Counted from the first letter of the stretch, positions 8,504 through 17,874 are shown. The stretch: DNA of 44,888 nt from Chloroherpetonaceae bacterium (GCA_028277445.1 JANQGG010000026.1:1-44888), one strand, 5' to 3'. Notes: a model not told the origin generated them from the letters alone. Numbers and translations are program-made.

Positions 8504-9613
8504 ATGAATTTTCGTTTTTGTTTCACAGTACCAATAATACTGATAGTCTGTGCGAATTATTCTAATGCCGCCTTTGAGAAATTCACTATCGGCGCGCGTC
8601 AAATTGCACTAGGCGGCTCTTATACTGCGCTGGCTCATACGGCATTCGGACAATACCAAAATCCTGCGGGTTTATCGCTGAGCCAGACTCGTCACGTTGA
8701 ATTTTTTTATTCTCAACCATTTGGCTTCGAGGAGCTAAAGCAGCAATCCATAGCCTATAGCGATCCGTATTTAATTCAACCCTATGGAGCTTTAGGACTA
8801 GGTTTAATCGCTTACGGATTTGAACTTTACAAAGAATTGCGTCTTCAAGCCACGTTTTCAAGCGCTCTTCATTCCAAAATTCATTACGGCGTATCCATAA
8901 AGTATAACAGCCTAAGCATAAAAAACTATGGCAGCACAGAGTGTATCGCTTTTGATCTCGGCCTGCTAGCGCTTCTTCTCCCCAACCTGACGACAGGTTT
9001 TTCAGTTTTCAATATCAATGAACCCCGGATTGGCAGTACTGATGATGCACTACCTTTAACCTATCAACTTGGGCTGGCTTATATGTTGAACACTCAAGCG
9101 CGGGTGCTATTAGATGTTGAATATGATCCGGAATTTGAACTCTCTCTTAAATCCGGCCTGGAATACGATCCGGTTGATTACTTCACGATAAGATTAGGAT
9201 TTTCAAACGAACCCTCCCAATTTTCAGGAGGCTTTGGGTTTCATTACAGTATTTTGGATTTGGATTACGGGGTTTCGTCTCATAAAGATCTGGGGTTGAG
9301 CCATGCATTGACATTAGGATTTCGTTTTGGCAAGAAGTCTTCATCTAAGCCCGGCTATATCCAAGATCAACACCGATTTCAAGAAGAATTATCATTGGCG
9401 TTTGGCCAAAAACGCAGGTTACCGCTTCAACTTAACACCGCCAGCGCCGAAGAGCTGCAAACCTTGCCCGGTATAACCAAACAGGTTGTGAGTAATATTT
9501 TACAGTATCGTAATGATTACGGCAAATTTTTAAGTCTGGAGGAATTGCTGGATGTTAAAGGCGTAAATGAGGCGTGGTATAATAAAGTGGTAAATTTACT
9601 CACATTGGAGTAG
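8504..9613 (+). CDS. Outer-membrane beta-barrel protein with C-terminal helix-hairpin-helix domain
   Basis: From the ATG at 8504 the protein has a clean signal peptide (M-N-F-R-F-C-F-T-V-P-I-I-L-I-V, cleavage near S-N-A-A). The frame also opens at a GTG at 8453, but that adds 17 residues in front of the signal peptide, so I prefer 8504. The middle resembles the PorV/PorQ and UPF0164-type barrels: F-x-I-G-A-R-Q-I-A-L-G-G-S-Y-T-A-L at the start, N-P-A-G-L, and alternating amphipathic strands ending in a G-F-R-F-G-K turn. The last ~60 residues are a ComEA-type helix-hairpin-helix DNA-binding domain (L-N-T-A-S-A-E-E-L-Q-T-L-P-G-I, then L-L-D-V-K-G-V). The combination suggests DNA binding at the inner face of the outer membrane, possibly in DNA uptake; this is inference. 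It is convergent with relA/spoT, with only seven bases between. Confidence 0.75.
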   Translation: MNFRFCFTVPIILIVCANYSNAAFEKFTIGARQIALGGSYTALAHTAFGQYQNPAGLSLSQTRHVEFFYSQPFGFEELKQQSIAYSDPYLIQPYGALGLGLIAYGFELYKELRLQATFSSALHSKIHYGVSIKYNSLSIKNYGSTECIAFDLGLLALLLPNLTTGFSVFNINEPRIGSTDDALPLTYQLGLAYMLNTQARVLLDVEYDPEFELSLKSGLEYDPVDYFTIRLGFSNEPSQFSGGFGFHYSILDLDYGVSSHKDLGLSHALTLGFRFGKKSSSKPGYIQDQHRFQEELSLAFGQKRRLPLQLNTASAEELQTLPGITKQVVSNILQYRNDYGKFLSLEELLDVKGVNEAWYNKVVNLLTLE

Positions 9614-9620
9614 CGTAGGA

Positions 9621-11825
9621 TCAATCGTTGGTAAATCGCTCAACAGAAAAGACGCCGCTAACGCGTTTGAGCTTTTCAACCAACTTATTGAGAACCATGA
9701 CATTTTTAACAAACACCACCAAATGGCCATCAAATAATCCGTCTTTGGCGTTTAGTGAAATCCCCCGAATGTTGATATCCGATTTTAATATAACCTGGGT
9801 AATGGTATTGGTTATTCCGATTCTATCTTCGCCTTTAATATGAACGCCGGCCATAAATTGATCGCTGCTTCCCTTTTGCCACGAAACATTCACCAATTTT
9901 TCGCTTTTCATGATCTTTTCATTGGTGATGTTTTTGCAGTTTCGACGATGTATCCGAATCGAACCGGAAGCCGTAACAAATCCGATAATATCATCACCCG
10001 GTACCGGATTGCAACACTTTCCATAACTGTAATTGATATTCTCTAAACCTTCCACAACAATCGCGCTTTTTTTACTGGTTTCTTTAATATCGGGCAGAAC
10101 AGCATCGCGCGCATCGGCTAAAAATTGATTGTAATCTTTGTTGATATCAACTTCAGTTTTGCCATTCTTTTCATGCTTTTTATTTAAGAAGGCTTTTATG
10201 ATATCATCGCCATTAACCTGCTGGTTGGCTAACGCTTTAAAGAAATCGGCCGGGGTGTTTATGCCGTGTTTGCGGGAAAACTTAACAATATCCGATTCGC
10301 TAATTATGGTTTTTGTTTTGGAGGCCAGTTTATTCCATATGCTTTTACCTTCTTCAATTTGTTTGCGTCGTTCTTCATTGATCGCCTGACGAATTTTGGC
10401 TTTTGCTTTATGCGTGACGGCATATTTATCCCAATCCGGCTTAGGTCTCTGGTTCTTCGAGGTTATGATTTCAACCTGATCGCCGGATTTTAACCGAGTA
10501 TTTAGCGACACAATTTTACCATTGACTTTTGCTCCAATACAATGCGTGCCCACTTCGGTGTGGATTTCAAATGCAAAATCTATTGGTGTGGCATTTCTTG
10601 GCATCACTTTCATATCACCTCTTGGCGTAAAGATGTAAATCTCATCCTGGTACAAATTCAGCTTAAAGCCTTCCATAAAGGAAGCGGCCGTATCACTTTC
10701 TTCAATCAGTTCGCGCGCCCACTTCAACAGCTGATCTATAACCACATCGCGTTTGGAAACCTTTTCTTTGTATCGCCAATGCGCCGCCACACCGGTTTCG
10801 GCAAACTCGTGCATTTGCTTTGTGCGAATCTGCACTTCAATCATCTTACCAAGCGGCCCGATAATGGTTGTATGAAGCGATTGATACCCGTTATTTTTCG
10901 GTACGGAGACATAGTCTTTGAATCGTTCGGGAACCGGCGGAAAAATTTGTGTGATATGCCCATAGGCGGCAAAACAGTCGGAAGGACTTTCCGAGTCTAT
11001 AATGATGCGAATGCCATAAAGATCAAAAATCTCATCAAAAGACTTCTGACGGGTTCGCATTTTTTTATAAATGGAGTAAATATGTTTAGGGCGACCGGTT
11101 ATATCGTATTGAAATTGATGCGCTCTTAAAACACTTCGAATCGGCATCATCACTTTTTCAAGATAATCCTCACGTTCTTTACGTGTCATCTTAAGCTGTT
11201 CAATCAGGTAATCAAACGCTTCTCGATCAATGTATTTCAGCGATAAATTTTCAAGCTCTACTTTTATGCGCCCCAAACCAAATCGATGTGCGAACGGGGC
11301 ATATATATCTCGGGTTTCAATCGCAATGCGCATTTGTCGGTGAGCCGGGAGCGCATCAAGCGTTCGCATGTTATGCAAACGATCGCAGAATTTAATGAGA
11401 ATAACCCGAATATCATGAATCATTGAAAGAAGCATTTTCCGAAAGGTTTCCGCTTCTTTAATTTCACGATTATCAAAAATGCCGGATATCTTGGTTAAAC
11501 CGGCAACAATTCCGGCAACTTCTTCGCCAAACTCATCCCGTAAATCTTCGATGGTGTAATCGGTATCTTCAACAACATCATGCAAAAGCGCGGCAACTAC
11601 GGAAATGTCATCAAGGGGTATTTCGGTAAGCAAAATTTTGGTGACTTCAACAGGATGATAAAAAAAAGGCTCGCCGGAGGCACGCCTATCCTGACTGTGC
11701 GCTCGGTAGCAAAGAAAAAAAGCTTTCTTAATAAGATTTTCATCGTACCGCAGCAACTTGGTTCGACACAACTCTAAAATCTCATTGAGCTTTATATAAT
11801 GATCCTCTTCAATTTGCGTGAGCAT
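9621..11825 (-). CDS. relA/spoT: Bifunctional (p)ppGpp synthetase/hydrolase, RelA/SpoT family (Rel)
   Basis: The enzyme makes and degrades the stringent-response alarmone (p)ppGpp. Domains in order: an HD hydrolase (about 35-190) with H57 and the H-D pair at 82-83 in L-L-H-D-V-V-E-D; a synthetase (about 240-360) with D-L-Y-G-I-R-I-I and S-L-H-T-T-I-I-G-P followed by E-V-Q-I-R-T-K-Q-M-H; a TGS domain (about 395-460, I-F-T-P-R-G-D-M-K-V); a Cys-containing conserved region (K-C-C-N-P-V-P-G-D); and an ACT domain at the C-terminus. At 734 residues with the H-D-x-x-E-D motif intact it should be bifunctional, as in most Bacteroidota with a single long Rel. A stand-alone gene, about 440 bases downstream of the cydAB end. 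Confidence 0.95.
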   Translation of the reverse strand: MLTQIEEDHYIKLNEILELCRTKLLRYDENLIKKAFFLCYRAHSQDRRASGEPFFYHPVEVTKILLTEIPLDDISVVAALLHDVVEDTDYTIEDLRDEFGEEVAGIVAGLTKISGIFDNREIKEAETFRKMLLSMIHDIRVILIKFCDRLHNMRTLDALPAHRQMRIAIETRDIYAPFAHRFGLGRIKVELENLSLKYIDREAFDYLIEQLKMTRKEREDYLEKVMMPIRSVLRAHQFQYDITGRPKHIYSIYKKMRTRQKSFDEIFDLYGIRIIIDSESPSDCFAAYGHITQIFPPVPERFKDYVSVPKNNGYQSLHTTIIGPLGKMIEVQIRTKQMHEFAETGVAAHWRYKEKVSKRDVVIDQLLKWARELIEESDTAASFMEGFKLNLYQDEIYIFTPRGDMKVMPRNATPIDFAFEIHTEVGTHCIGAKVNGKIVSLNTRLKSGDQVEIITSKNQRPKPDWDKYAVTHKAKAKIRQAINEERRKQIEEGKSIWNKLASKTKTIISESDIVKFSRKHGINTPADFFKALANQQVNGDDIIKAFLNKKHEKNGKTEVDINKDYNQFLADARDAVLPDIKETSKKSAIVVEGLENINYSYGKCCNPVPGDDIIGFVTASGSIRIHRRNCKNITNEKIMKSEKLVNVSWQKGSSDQFMAGVHIKGEDRIGITNTITQVILKSDINIRGISLNAKDGLFDGHLVVFVKNVMVLNKLVEKLKRVSGVFSVERFTND

Positions 11826-12265
11826 TTTTAACCCCTGTAATTAACTTCACACATCTTACGCCAAAATCAACACAACCAGCGCTAACTTAATACGTAATAA
11901 AATGTGGGTGCAAAAGCAACAAAATAAAGCCTTTTACCAAAAAATTCCCCCGTTTTACCGTTCATTTTTCTTCTTATAAACAACCAAAGCCATTCATTGA
12001 TTTTAAAGGCAAAACATAATGCTGTAAAACATTTACCCAAAGGGGATTTCTCAAGTAAAGTGCGTGGCCTAATAATCGGTAGTGATAAAGATTTACTGCC
12101 AATAAACATGCTTATTTATAACGCGTTTTGGAATTCAAGACGTTTGATTGGCGGATTTTTTCTGCGAATTAGTGTTTTGATGTTCACTGTGAAAAAAGGG
12201 GATTTCCAAATGTTGCACTTAAGATTTAAGAAACCCCCAAAAATACTGATGAAGCTGAGATGATA
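11826..12265. other. Intergenic region without a recognisable gene
   Basis: This stretch of 440 bases separates relA/spoT from cydB; both genes lie on the minus strand, so it holds the relA/spoT promoter and the cydB 3' end. Two short open frames (11882-12109 minus, 11997-12263 plus) overlap each other, show no domain or signal peptide and are probably chance. I saw no hairpin with a T run behind cydB. Confidence 0.4.
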
Positions 12266-13342
12266 TTAATACCCCTGGGTAGGAATAACGGTTTTTCCCC
12301 TAAATACCCAATAAATACTTATGGTGTAGGTCAGCACCAAAGGCATACCAATTAATGCCATGATCAACATAATCCCTAATGTGCCTTGCGATGAAGCTGC
12401 ATTGTAAATGGTTAAGCTATATTCCGGATTTATTGTTGATGTTATCATATTTGGAAACACGCCAATGGCGAATAAAAAGATCAATGCGGCAATGGTGCAC
12501 GCCGAAGAAAGAAAGCACTGTAATTCTTTACCCTGAACCAATGTTCTTGGAATGTTGGCAATGGCAAGTCCATTTAAAATTACAACAACCCAGGCAAAGG
12601 AGGATATAACGATTTGATTGGATTGAACCAGCTCCATTGGTGCGCTTTTATGCACCATCTGGCCGAATGAAAAATTTGCAATCATTTCGGGCTTAAAATA
12701 CAAGGTGGTTGATGTAAGAACAAGGTATAAGAACAAAAACACCCAAAACGCCTTCAATGCCCACGATCTCACCTTCTTTTGGAGCTGGCCTTCGGTTTTA
12801 TAATTTAAAAAAATGGCGCCATGGAGTGTAAATAACGAAAGATTAAAGACGCCTGTAAGAAGAGTGTATGGTGTGATGAGGTCAAAAAAGCTACCAGCAT
12901 ATTCCATATCCGAGCCAATCTTCATACCAAAAACCATGTTGCCGATAGCCACACCAAATAATACTGTTGAAAGTATTGAACCGACACTGAAACTATAGTC
13001 CCAGAAATTTCGCCAGGCACGGCCTTCACGTTTGCTTCGAAACTCAATTGAAACCGCTCTGAAAATCAGCGCCACCAAAAGCAGCATAAATGCCAGATAA
13101 AACCCAGAAAATGCCGTAGCATACGCGTGAGGAAATGCCGCAAACAACGCTCCGCCAGCGGTGATCAGCCATACTTCATTTCCATCCCATACCGGGCCAA
13201 TGGAATTTAACAGCAATCTGCGCTCTTCATCTCCTTTTGCAAAAAGGTGCAGTGCGCCCACACCCAGATCAAAGCCATCTAAAATGGCATATCCGATCAA
13301 TAGTACACCGATTAAAAGATACCAAATGACATTAAGGTCCAT
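12266..13342 (-). CDS. cydB: Cytochrome bd quinol oxidase subunit II
   Basis: CydB is the partner subunit of the bd-type terminal oxidase, which oxidises quinol and reduces oxygen to water with high affinity. The 358-residue protein begins with W-Y-L-L-I-G-V-L-L-I-G-Y-A-I-L-D-G-F-D-L-G-V-G, the signature G-F-D-L-G-x-G of the family. It contains G-P-V-W-D-G-N-E-V-W-L-I-T-A-G-G-A-L-F-A-A-F-P and has eight to nine hydrophobic segments. It follows cydA by 30 bases and is clearly in one operon with it. No cydX-like short frame or cydCD transporter genes were seen in the window. In an otherwise anaerobic lineage the enzyme would serve oxygen scavenging or microaerobic respiration. Confidence 0.95.
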   Translation of the reverse strand: MDLNVIWYLLIGVLLIGYAILDGFDLGVGALHLFAKGDEERRLLLNSIGPVWDGNEVWLITAGGALFAAFPHAYATAFSGFYLAFMLLLVALIFRAVSIEFRSKREGRAWRNFWDYSFSVGSILSTVLFGVAIGNMVFGMKIGSDMEYAGSFFDLITPYTLLTGVFNLSLFTLHGAIFLNYKTEGQLQKKVRSWALKAFWVFLFLYLVLTSTTLYFKPEMIANFSFGQMVHKSAPMELVQSNQIVISSFAWVVVILNGLAIANIPRTLVQGKELQCFLSSACTIAALIFLFAIGVFPNMITSTINPEYSLTIYNAASSQGTLGIMLIMALIGMPLVLTYTISIYWVFRGKTVIPTQGY

Positions 13343-13372
13343 AACACGACATTTTAAGTTGAAGGTTTGTCA

Positions 13373-14758
13373 TTAATTTTTTCGGAACTGTGGCAGTATT
13401 TCCGCGCCACCGGCTGTTAAGATCGGGATTTCATCGCTATCTTCAGGCCCAGCCTTGATTTTTCTATCCATAATAAACAACCAAACAAAGAGCAACAACG
13501 CGTATAAAATGCCAAATAATATAAGGCTTATGAGAACTTCGGCGCCGGAAACCGATTTTGAAGCGGCATCAGCTGTACGAAGCAAATTCCAGACAATCCA
13601 GGGCTGGCGACCAACTTCGGCGGCAATCCAACCAACTTGATTAGCTACATATGGCCCAATCACCGAAAAAACCAATACCCATAAAACCAGCTTGTTTTCA
13701 AACAATTTTCCCCGCCAGTACAAAAATACACTCAGCAATGAGATGAAAATAAAATACATGCCCAAGGCAACCATTAAATGATAGGATTGAAATGTAATCC
13801 ACACAGGCGGTCTGTCGTTTTCATTGAATTGATCCAATCCTGTGATCACGGCATCGAAATCCCTATGAACTAAAAAGCTTAAAAATCCGGGTATCGCTAT
13901 ACCATAGGTCTTTTGAGATTCTTCATCAGGATGGCCTAAAATGTACAGCGGGGCGTTGGACTGCGTTTCAAACAACCCTTCCATAGCAGCCAGCTTTGCC
14001 GGTTGGTACTTTGCAACGATTTCAGCGCTGGTATGACCTTGAACCAATTGTAATACTGAAAATACCGCTGTAAAAAACAATGCAATAACCATTGATTTTT
14101 TTGCAAATTCCAAATGTCTATTTCTAAGCAGGTAATACGCCGAAATGCTCATAACAAAGAAGCCGCCTTCTAAAAACGAGCCGATAATCACATGGGCAAA
14201 TCGGCTCACTGCCGAAGGATTAAACACCATCGCCCAGAAATCCACAATTTCAGCACGCATCATTGAACCCGTACCTACAATATGATAGCCTGCAGGCGTT
14301 TGCATCCAGGAATTGGCAACGACAATCCAAAATGCCGACATAATGGAGCCGATCAAGACCATATAGCTGGAAAATAAATGCATTTTGGGTGAAACCCGAT
14401 CCCAACCGAAAAGTAAAACCGCTAAAAAGCCCGATTCCAGGAAGAAGGCAAAAATACCTTCGGCAGCAAGCGGTGAACCAAAAATATCGCCAACAAAGCG
14501 GGAGTATGTCGCCCAATTGGTTCCAAATTCAAACTCTAGGACAATTCCGGTTGCAACGCCGATTGAAAAGGTTGCCGCAAAAAGCTTTATCCAAAATTTT
14601 GCCATCATTAAATAAAACTTGTCACCGGTTCGAACATAGATCGTTTCCATGATGACCATAATTGCGGCTAATCCGATGGTTAATGGTGGGAATAAGAAGT
14701 GAAATCCTGCAGTGAAAGCAAATTGAATTCGCGCGAGCAAAACAGCATCTAACTCCAT
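13373..14758 (-). CDS. cydA: Cytochrome bd quinol oxidase subunit I
   Basis: CydA binds hemes b558, b595 and d and the quinol. The 461-residue protein has H20 in A-G-F-H-F-L-F-P-P (equivalent to E. coli His19, heme ligand). The pair E100 and E108 lies in [14 protein letters not shown], matching Glu99/Glu107 of the proton path. The C-terminal G-R-Q-P-W motif ([10 protein letters not shown]) is present. The overall length and the modest loop between the quinol-side helices suggest the short Q-loop class rather than the long E. coli type; this needs an alignment. It is followed by cydB and preceded, 90 bases upstream on the same strand, by a ferredoxin gene. Confidence 0.95.
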   Translation of the reverse strand: MELDAVLLARIQFAFTAGFHFLFPPLTIGLAAIMVIMETIYVRTGDKFYLMMAKFWIKLFAATFSIGVATGIVLEFEFGTNWATYSRFVGDIFGSPLAAEGIFAFFLESGFLAVLLFGWDRVSPKMHLFSSYMVLIGSIMSAFWIVVANSWMQTPAGYHIVGTGSMMRAEIVDFWAMVFNPSAVSRFAHVIIGSFLEGGFFVMSISAYYLLRNRHLEFAKKSMVIALFFTAVFSVLQLVQGHTSAEIVAKYQPAKLAAMEGLFETQSNAPLYILGHPDEESQKTYGIAIPGFLSFLVHRDFDAVITGLDQFNENDRPPVWITFQSYHLMVALGMYFIFISLLSVFLYWRGKLFENKLVLWVLVFSVIGPYVANQVGWIAAEVGRQPWIVWNLLRTADAASKSVSGAEVLISLILFGILYALLLFVWLFIMDRKIKAGPEDSDEIPILTAGGAEILPQFRKN

Positions 14759-14848
14759 AAGTTCAATGTGTTTAATGGTAGACTGAAGCGTGCAAACAAC
14801 TAGTAAATGTAACTTTTATCAATTAATTCTCCTAAAACTCCTAACGCA

Positions 14849-15196
14849 TTACTGGGTTTTTATGATGGTTTCTGCCGTAACCGGTCCTAATAGAATGGAC
14901 TGACATGCTAAACGAATTGAAGGATTTGTTTTATGTTTAATGTGATCATAATAGCCATGCGAGACTAATGCTTCTATTTCTTCTTCTTCAATGGGAGATA
15001 TGTTTTCAGCGCCTTGAAGTATCCTGATTTTACATGATCCGCATAACGCATGCCCATAACATGCAGAGCATATCATAATTCCTGATTCTCTTGAAATTGA
15101 TAGTATATCGTGACCGCAACTACCTACTTCAATCATCTTTCCATTTAGCTGCAAACAAAGACTGCTGGATAACATCGGGTTTAGGGGCATCTTCAT
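14849..15196 (-). CDS. [2Fe-2S] plant-type ferredoxin-like protein
   Basis: The 115-residue protein has the plant-type cluster motif C46-x5-C52-x2-C55 (A-C-Y-G-H-A-L-C-G-S-C) and the fourth ligand C98 in R-L-A-C-Q-S. The I-R-I-L-Q-G-A-E-N-I-S segment after the third Cys is typical of ferredoxins and of chlorosome or adrenodoxin-like relatives. An extra Cys at 43 lies near the cluster. It is an electron carrier in the cytoplasm; its partners are not shown by sequence. It lies 90 bases upstream of cydA on the same strand, so it may be cotranscribed with the oxidase, which does not itself need a ferredoxin. In Chlorobi a related [2Fe-2S] protein group is found in the chlorosome envelope (CsmI/J/X), an alternative worth testing. 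Confidence 0.8.
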   Translation of the reverse strand: MKMPLNPMLSSSLCLQLNGKMIEVGSCGHDILSISRESGIMICSACYGHALCGSCKIRILQGAENISPIEEEEIEALVSHGYYDHIKHKTNPSIRLACQSILLGPVTAETIIKTQ

Positions 15197-15820
15197 CTCC
15201 CTTCAATCATGATTCACCACTATTAAAGATAACACCAAATTCCAGGAATGATACTTAATGACCCCACAAATTTTTACTCAATGTCGTTTTGAGTGGAGTT
15301 GATTCAAATAATTGAGGGTAATTCACTAAAATGTATTTGTTAAGTATTATTTTTAAATTAAATTTAGCTATGGGTAGAAGAACATTTTATTTGCTATCAT
15401 GATGGCAAGTAAAAAATCCGAAGCCCTTTTGTCGCTTTATGCGACAGTTTTATTGATTTGTTAAGGGGAAGACAGGAAAAACTCAAAGTCCTGTAATTTA
15501 TATACGTTGGTAAGAAATTACCTTCCAAAGCTTTGAGATTTTCATGCACGTCTCTTTTTCAATCAACTATGACAAATAACTTTACATTAGTTGTACATTA
15601 ATTGAGACCTGACTTATTATTTTAATAATCAGAGTTTTTCGATGAATTAAAAAAGCAATTTAGTGATTTAGAGCACTAAATTGCTTTTTTATTTTTATTT
15701 AAACCCATTCTATTTTATATTCACTCACGAAATTATGCCTAAGTCCTTATGTTTTAGTCATTTATTATCGAACCATATTAAATTCACTAAAAAGTTTTTT
15801 GATTCATAACTTCGTTCTTA
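15197..15820. other. 624-base non-coding region with several potential RNA hairpins
   Basis: No protein gene was found between the ferredoxin (minus) and dacB (plus), which diverge. Within 15430-15690 there are several inverted repeats: TGTCGC-TTTAT-GCGACA at 15430-15446; ACAGGA...TCCTGT at 15472-15494; CTCAAAG (15482-15488) with CTTTGAG (15531-15537), which competes with the previous pair; GGTAA-GAAA-TTACC, a GNRA-type loop, at 15509-15522; CTGA(c)TTATTA...TAATAATCAG at 15609-15632; and a strong terminator hairpin at 15649-15690. A terminator with no upstream gene suggests a small non-coding RNA on the plus strand, or a premature-termination leader for dacB. Confidence 0.45.
15649..15690 (+). 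terminator. Strong bidirectional hairpin terminator with no gene in front of it
   Basis: A perfect 15-base inverted repeat, AAAAGCAATTTAGTG at 15651-15665 and its complement at 15674-15688, with an eight-base loop, is followed by a T run on the plus strand and preceded by an A run. It can therefore end transcripts in both directions. On the plus strand the nearest upstream gene is on the opposite strand, and the dacB start lies 131 bases downstream. Confidence 0.75.
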
Positions 15821-17239
15821 ATGAAAACATCAGGTTACTATTATTCAAGATTAGCTCTAATTCTGTTTTTTAGTATTATTGTTACCATGTTGAGCGATGA
15901 AGGTTTTGCCAAATCTTCGTCAAAGACCGGTTCGTCTAGTTCTCTTTCCACATTAGATAAAGCCGAACGTAAAGACATTTATTCCTCGTACGCTAAAAAG
16001 ATCCATCGCACCACTAAAAACGGCTATGCCAAATATGCCAGCTTCGGTATAGCGATCCATACTGCAGAAGGCGAAATAATTTATGAACAAAACTCCCAGC
16101 GTCCGTTTAAGCCAGCTTCGAACATGAAGCTCATTACTTCTGCGGTTGCTTTAGAAAAACTTGGACCTGATTTTAGATTTCAAACCGATATTTTTATAGA
16201 TGGGTATCTTCAATATGGCGTTTTGCATGGCAACTTGATCATCAGCGGCTCTACCGATCCTATTTTATCGGGGTATTTTGACAGCCGAATCAACGATATT
16301 GTTAGACAATGGGTAGATACGCTTTACACGTTGGGAATTCAACAAATCCGTGGCGAAGTCATTCTGGATAACAGCTATTATGTTGGTAACGAAGTTGATA
16401 TTTCTGACGATGAAAATTACGTGCCCATCAACTTTTCAACCGTTGCAAGCTTTTCCAATGCCAGTTCCGAACAGCTCAACAAAGTATCCAGAGTAAGGGT
16501 TATTCGAACACACAAGGGCGCCAAACAGGTTATTCGAAGAGGATTTCGTAGAGGCAGCAAGCTCAAACGTGTACAAATTGAACCCAACGCCTATTTGAGC
16601 GATGCTTTGTTTGAAGAGTTCAAAACGAGAAATATCATTTTTACCGAAGGTATTGAAAAGATCAACTACTCCCATAATGTGGATCGGACACGATGGAAGC
16701 ATGTCTATTCGCACTACTCAAGCGCTCTTTCAAAAATCTTAGGTCGCACCAATAAAAACTCAGATAACTTTTACGCCGATCAATTGTTAAGAACATTAGG
16801 CGGGGAATACCGTGGTGAAGCCACAATGAAAAAAGGCGTGGAAGTGGTCAAGGACTTTTTAACGTATACAATAGGCGTAAGTTGCACGGATTTTGTTATG
16901 GTTGATGGCTCGGGTTTATCGCACGATAATAAAGTAACGCCAACCATTTTGGTTAAGGTCATGAAATACATGAAGCGACGCAGCGATCATTTCAACACGT
17001 ATTATGAATCGCTTTCCATACCAACCGTGGATGGCACGCTGAGTAGCCGTATTCACCACGAACTTGCTACAAATATAAGGGCTAAAACCGGATCAATTAG
17101 CGGCATTATTTCGCTTTCGGGTTATTTAACCAGCCGTAGCGGGCTCGATATCTATTTCTCCATTATCGGTAACAGCTATCGCAAAAAAACGCTTAAACGG
17201 GTTGAAGATAAAATCTGCAAGATTTTGCTGGATATTTAA
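15821..17239 (+). CDS. dacB: D-alanyl-D-alanine carboxypeptidase/endopeptidase (PBP4, peptidase S13)
   Basis: This periplasmic low-molecular-mass penicillin-binding protein removes terminal D-Ala from peptidoglycan stem peptides and can cut D-Ala-meso-DAP cross-links. A signal peptide (about 1-30, ending G-F-A-K) leads the protein. The three active-site motifs are present: S100-N-M-K103 in K-P-A-S-N-M-K-L-I-T, S314-D-N in the N-S-D-N-F-Y-A-D-Q segment, and K422-T-G in R-A-K-T-G-S-I-S-G. The ~200-residue insert between the first two motifs is characteristic of the S13 family. The length of 472 residues is normal. It is a single gene preceded by a long non-coding region with a terminator-like hairpin. 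Confidence 0.92.
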   Translation: MKTSGYYYSRLALILFFSIIVTMLSDEGFAKSSSKTGSSSSLSTLDKAERKDIYSSYAKKIHRTTKNGYAKYASFGIAIHTAEGEIIYEQNSQRPFKPASNMKLITSAVALEKLGPDFRFQTDIFIDGYLQYGVLHGNLIISGSTDPILSGYFDSRINDIVRQWVDTLYTLGIQQIRGEVILDNSYYVGNEVDISDDENYVPINFSTVASFSNASSEQLNKVSRVRVIRTHKGAKQVIRRGFRRGSKLKRVQIEPNAYLSDALFEEFKTRNIIFTEGIEKINYSHNVDRTRWKHVYSHYSSALSKILGRTNKNSDNFYADQLLRTLGGEYRGEATMKKGVEVVKDFLTYTIGVSCTDFVMVDGSGLSHDNKVTPTILVKVMKYMKRRSDHFNTYYESLSIPTVDGTLSSRIHHELATNIRAKTGSISGIISLSGYLTSRSGLDIYFSIIGNSYRKKTLKRVEDKICKILLDI

Positions 17240-17267
17240 GCTAAATATTGAATTTTTGCGATATCTA

Positions 17268-17292
17268 CCAACAAACAGCAATTATTTGTTGG
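17268..17292 (+). terminator. Hairpin just downstream of dacB (possible terminator without a T run)
   Basis: CCAACAAA at 17268-17275 and TTTGTTGG at 17285-17292 form an eight-pair stem with a nine-base loop, 28 bases after the dacB stop. There is no T tract behind it, so it may be a 3' stabilising structure rather than an intrinsic terminator. Confidence 0.35.
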
Positions 17293-17429
17293 CTCATTGA
17301 CTGATTGACGCTTATATCCAATTTTTAATCATTGAAACTACAAATTGCGTTTTGGAATGAGCTTCTAAAATCAGCTTGGTTTCTTAAAACAATTCAAAAC
17401 ATATTTTTAAACAAAACACCTATTTCATT

Positions 17430-17864
17430 ATGAGTAAAACCGACTTAATGAACAAGTATGTGGCCAATTGTGCCGTTCTGAATGTAAAACTTCATAATCT
17501 ACATTGGAATGTTATCGGGCAACAGTTTATGGCCATCCATAAGTTCACCGAAGAATTGTATGATGATTTTTTTGAAAAATTTGATGATGTTGCTGAAAAA
17601 ATAAAAATGACCGGCGAAATGCCCGTTTCAACCATTAAAGAATACATGAGCCTGGCAAGTATTGAAGAAGTTTCGCCAAAAGATTTCTCTACACAGGAAG
17701 TTCTTAGTATTGTCAAATCCAACCTTGAGCATATGAGAGAGCTAGCGATGGAAATTCGTGAGGCTGCTGATAAAGCGGATGATTTTGGCGCTGTTGCCAT
17801 GTTTGAAGATCATGTTTCAGGCTACGATAAGAATCTTTGGTTTATTTCGGTAATGTTAAAGTAA
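17430..17864 (+). CDS. dps: Dps/ferritin-like DNA-protection protein
   Basis: Dps proteins form 12-subunit shells that oxidise and store iron and protect DNA from hydrogen peroxide. The 144-residue protein has the ferroxidase ligand pattern at the subunit interface: H25 in L-H-W-N-V, H37 and E41 in H-K-F-T-E-E-L-Y, and D52/E56 in F-D-D-V-A-E-K-I. The length fits the compact Dps class without a long lysine-rich N-terminal DNA-binding tail, so DNA binding is uncertain. It is a single gene, transcribed towards uvrB and followed by a clear terminator. Together with cytochrome bd it points to exposure to oxygen. Confidence 0.92.
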   Translation: MSKTDLMNKYVANCAVLNVKLHNLHWNVIGQQFMAIHKFTEELYDDFFEKFDDVAEKIKMTGEMPVSTIKEYMSLASIEEVSPKDFSTQEVLSIVKSNLEHMRELAMEIREAADKADDFGAVAMFEDHVSGYDKNLWFISVMLK

Positions 17865-17874
17865 ACGAATTAGA

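Noticed and set aside
11882-12263. Two overlapping open frames on opposite strands between relA/spoT and cydB
   Set aside because: Neither shows a domain, signal peptide or membrane segment of convincing form, and they overlap each other; more likely non-coding.
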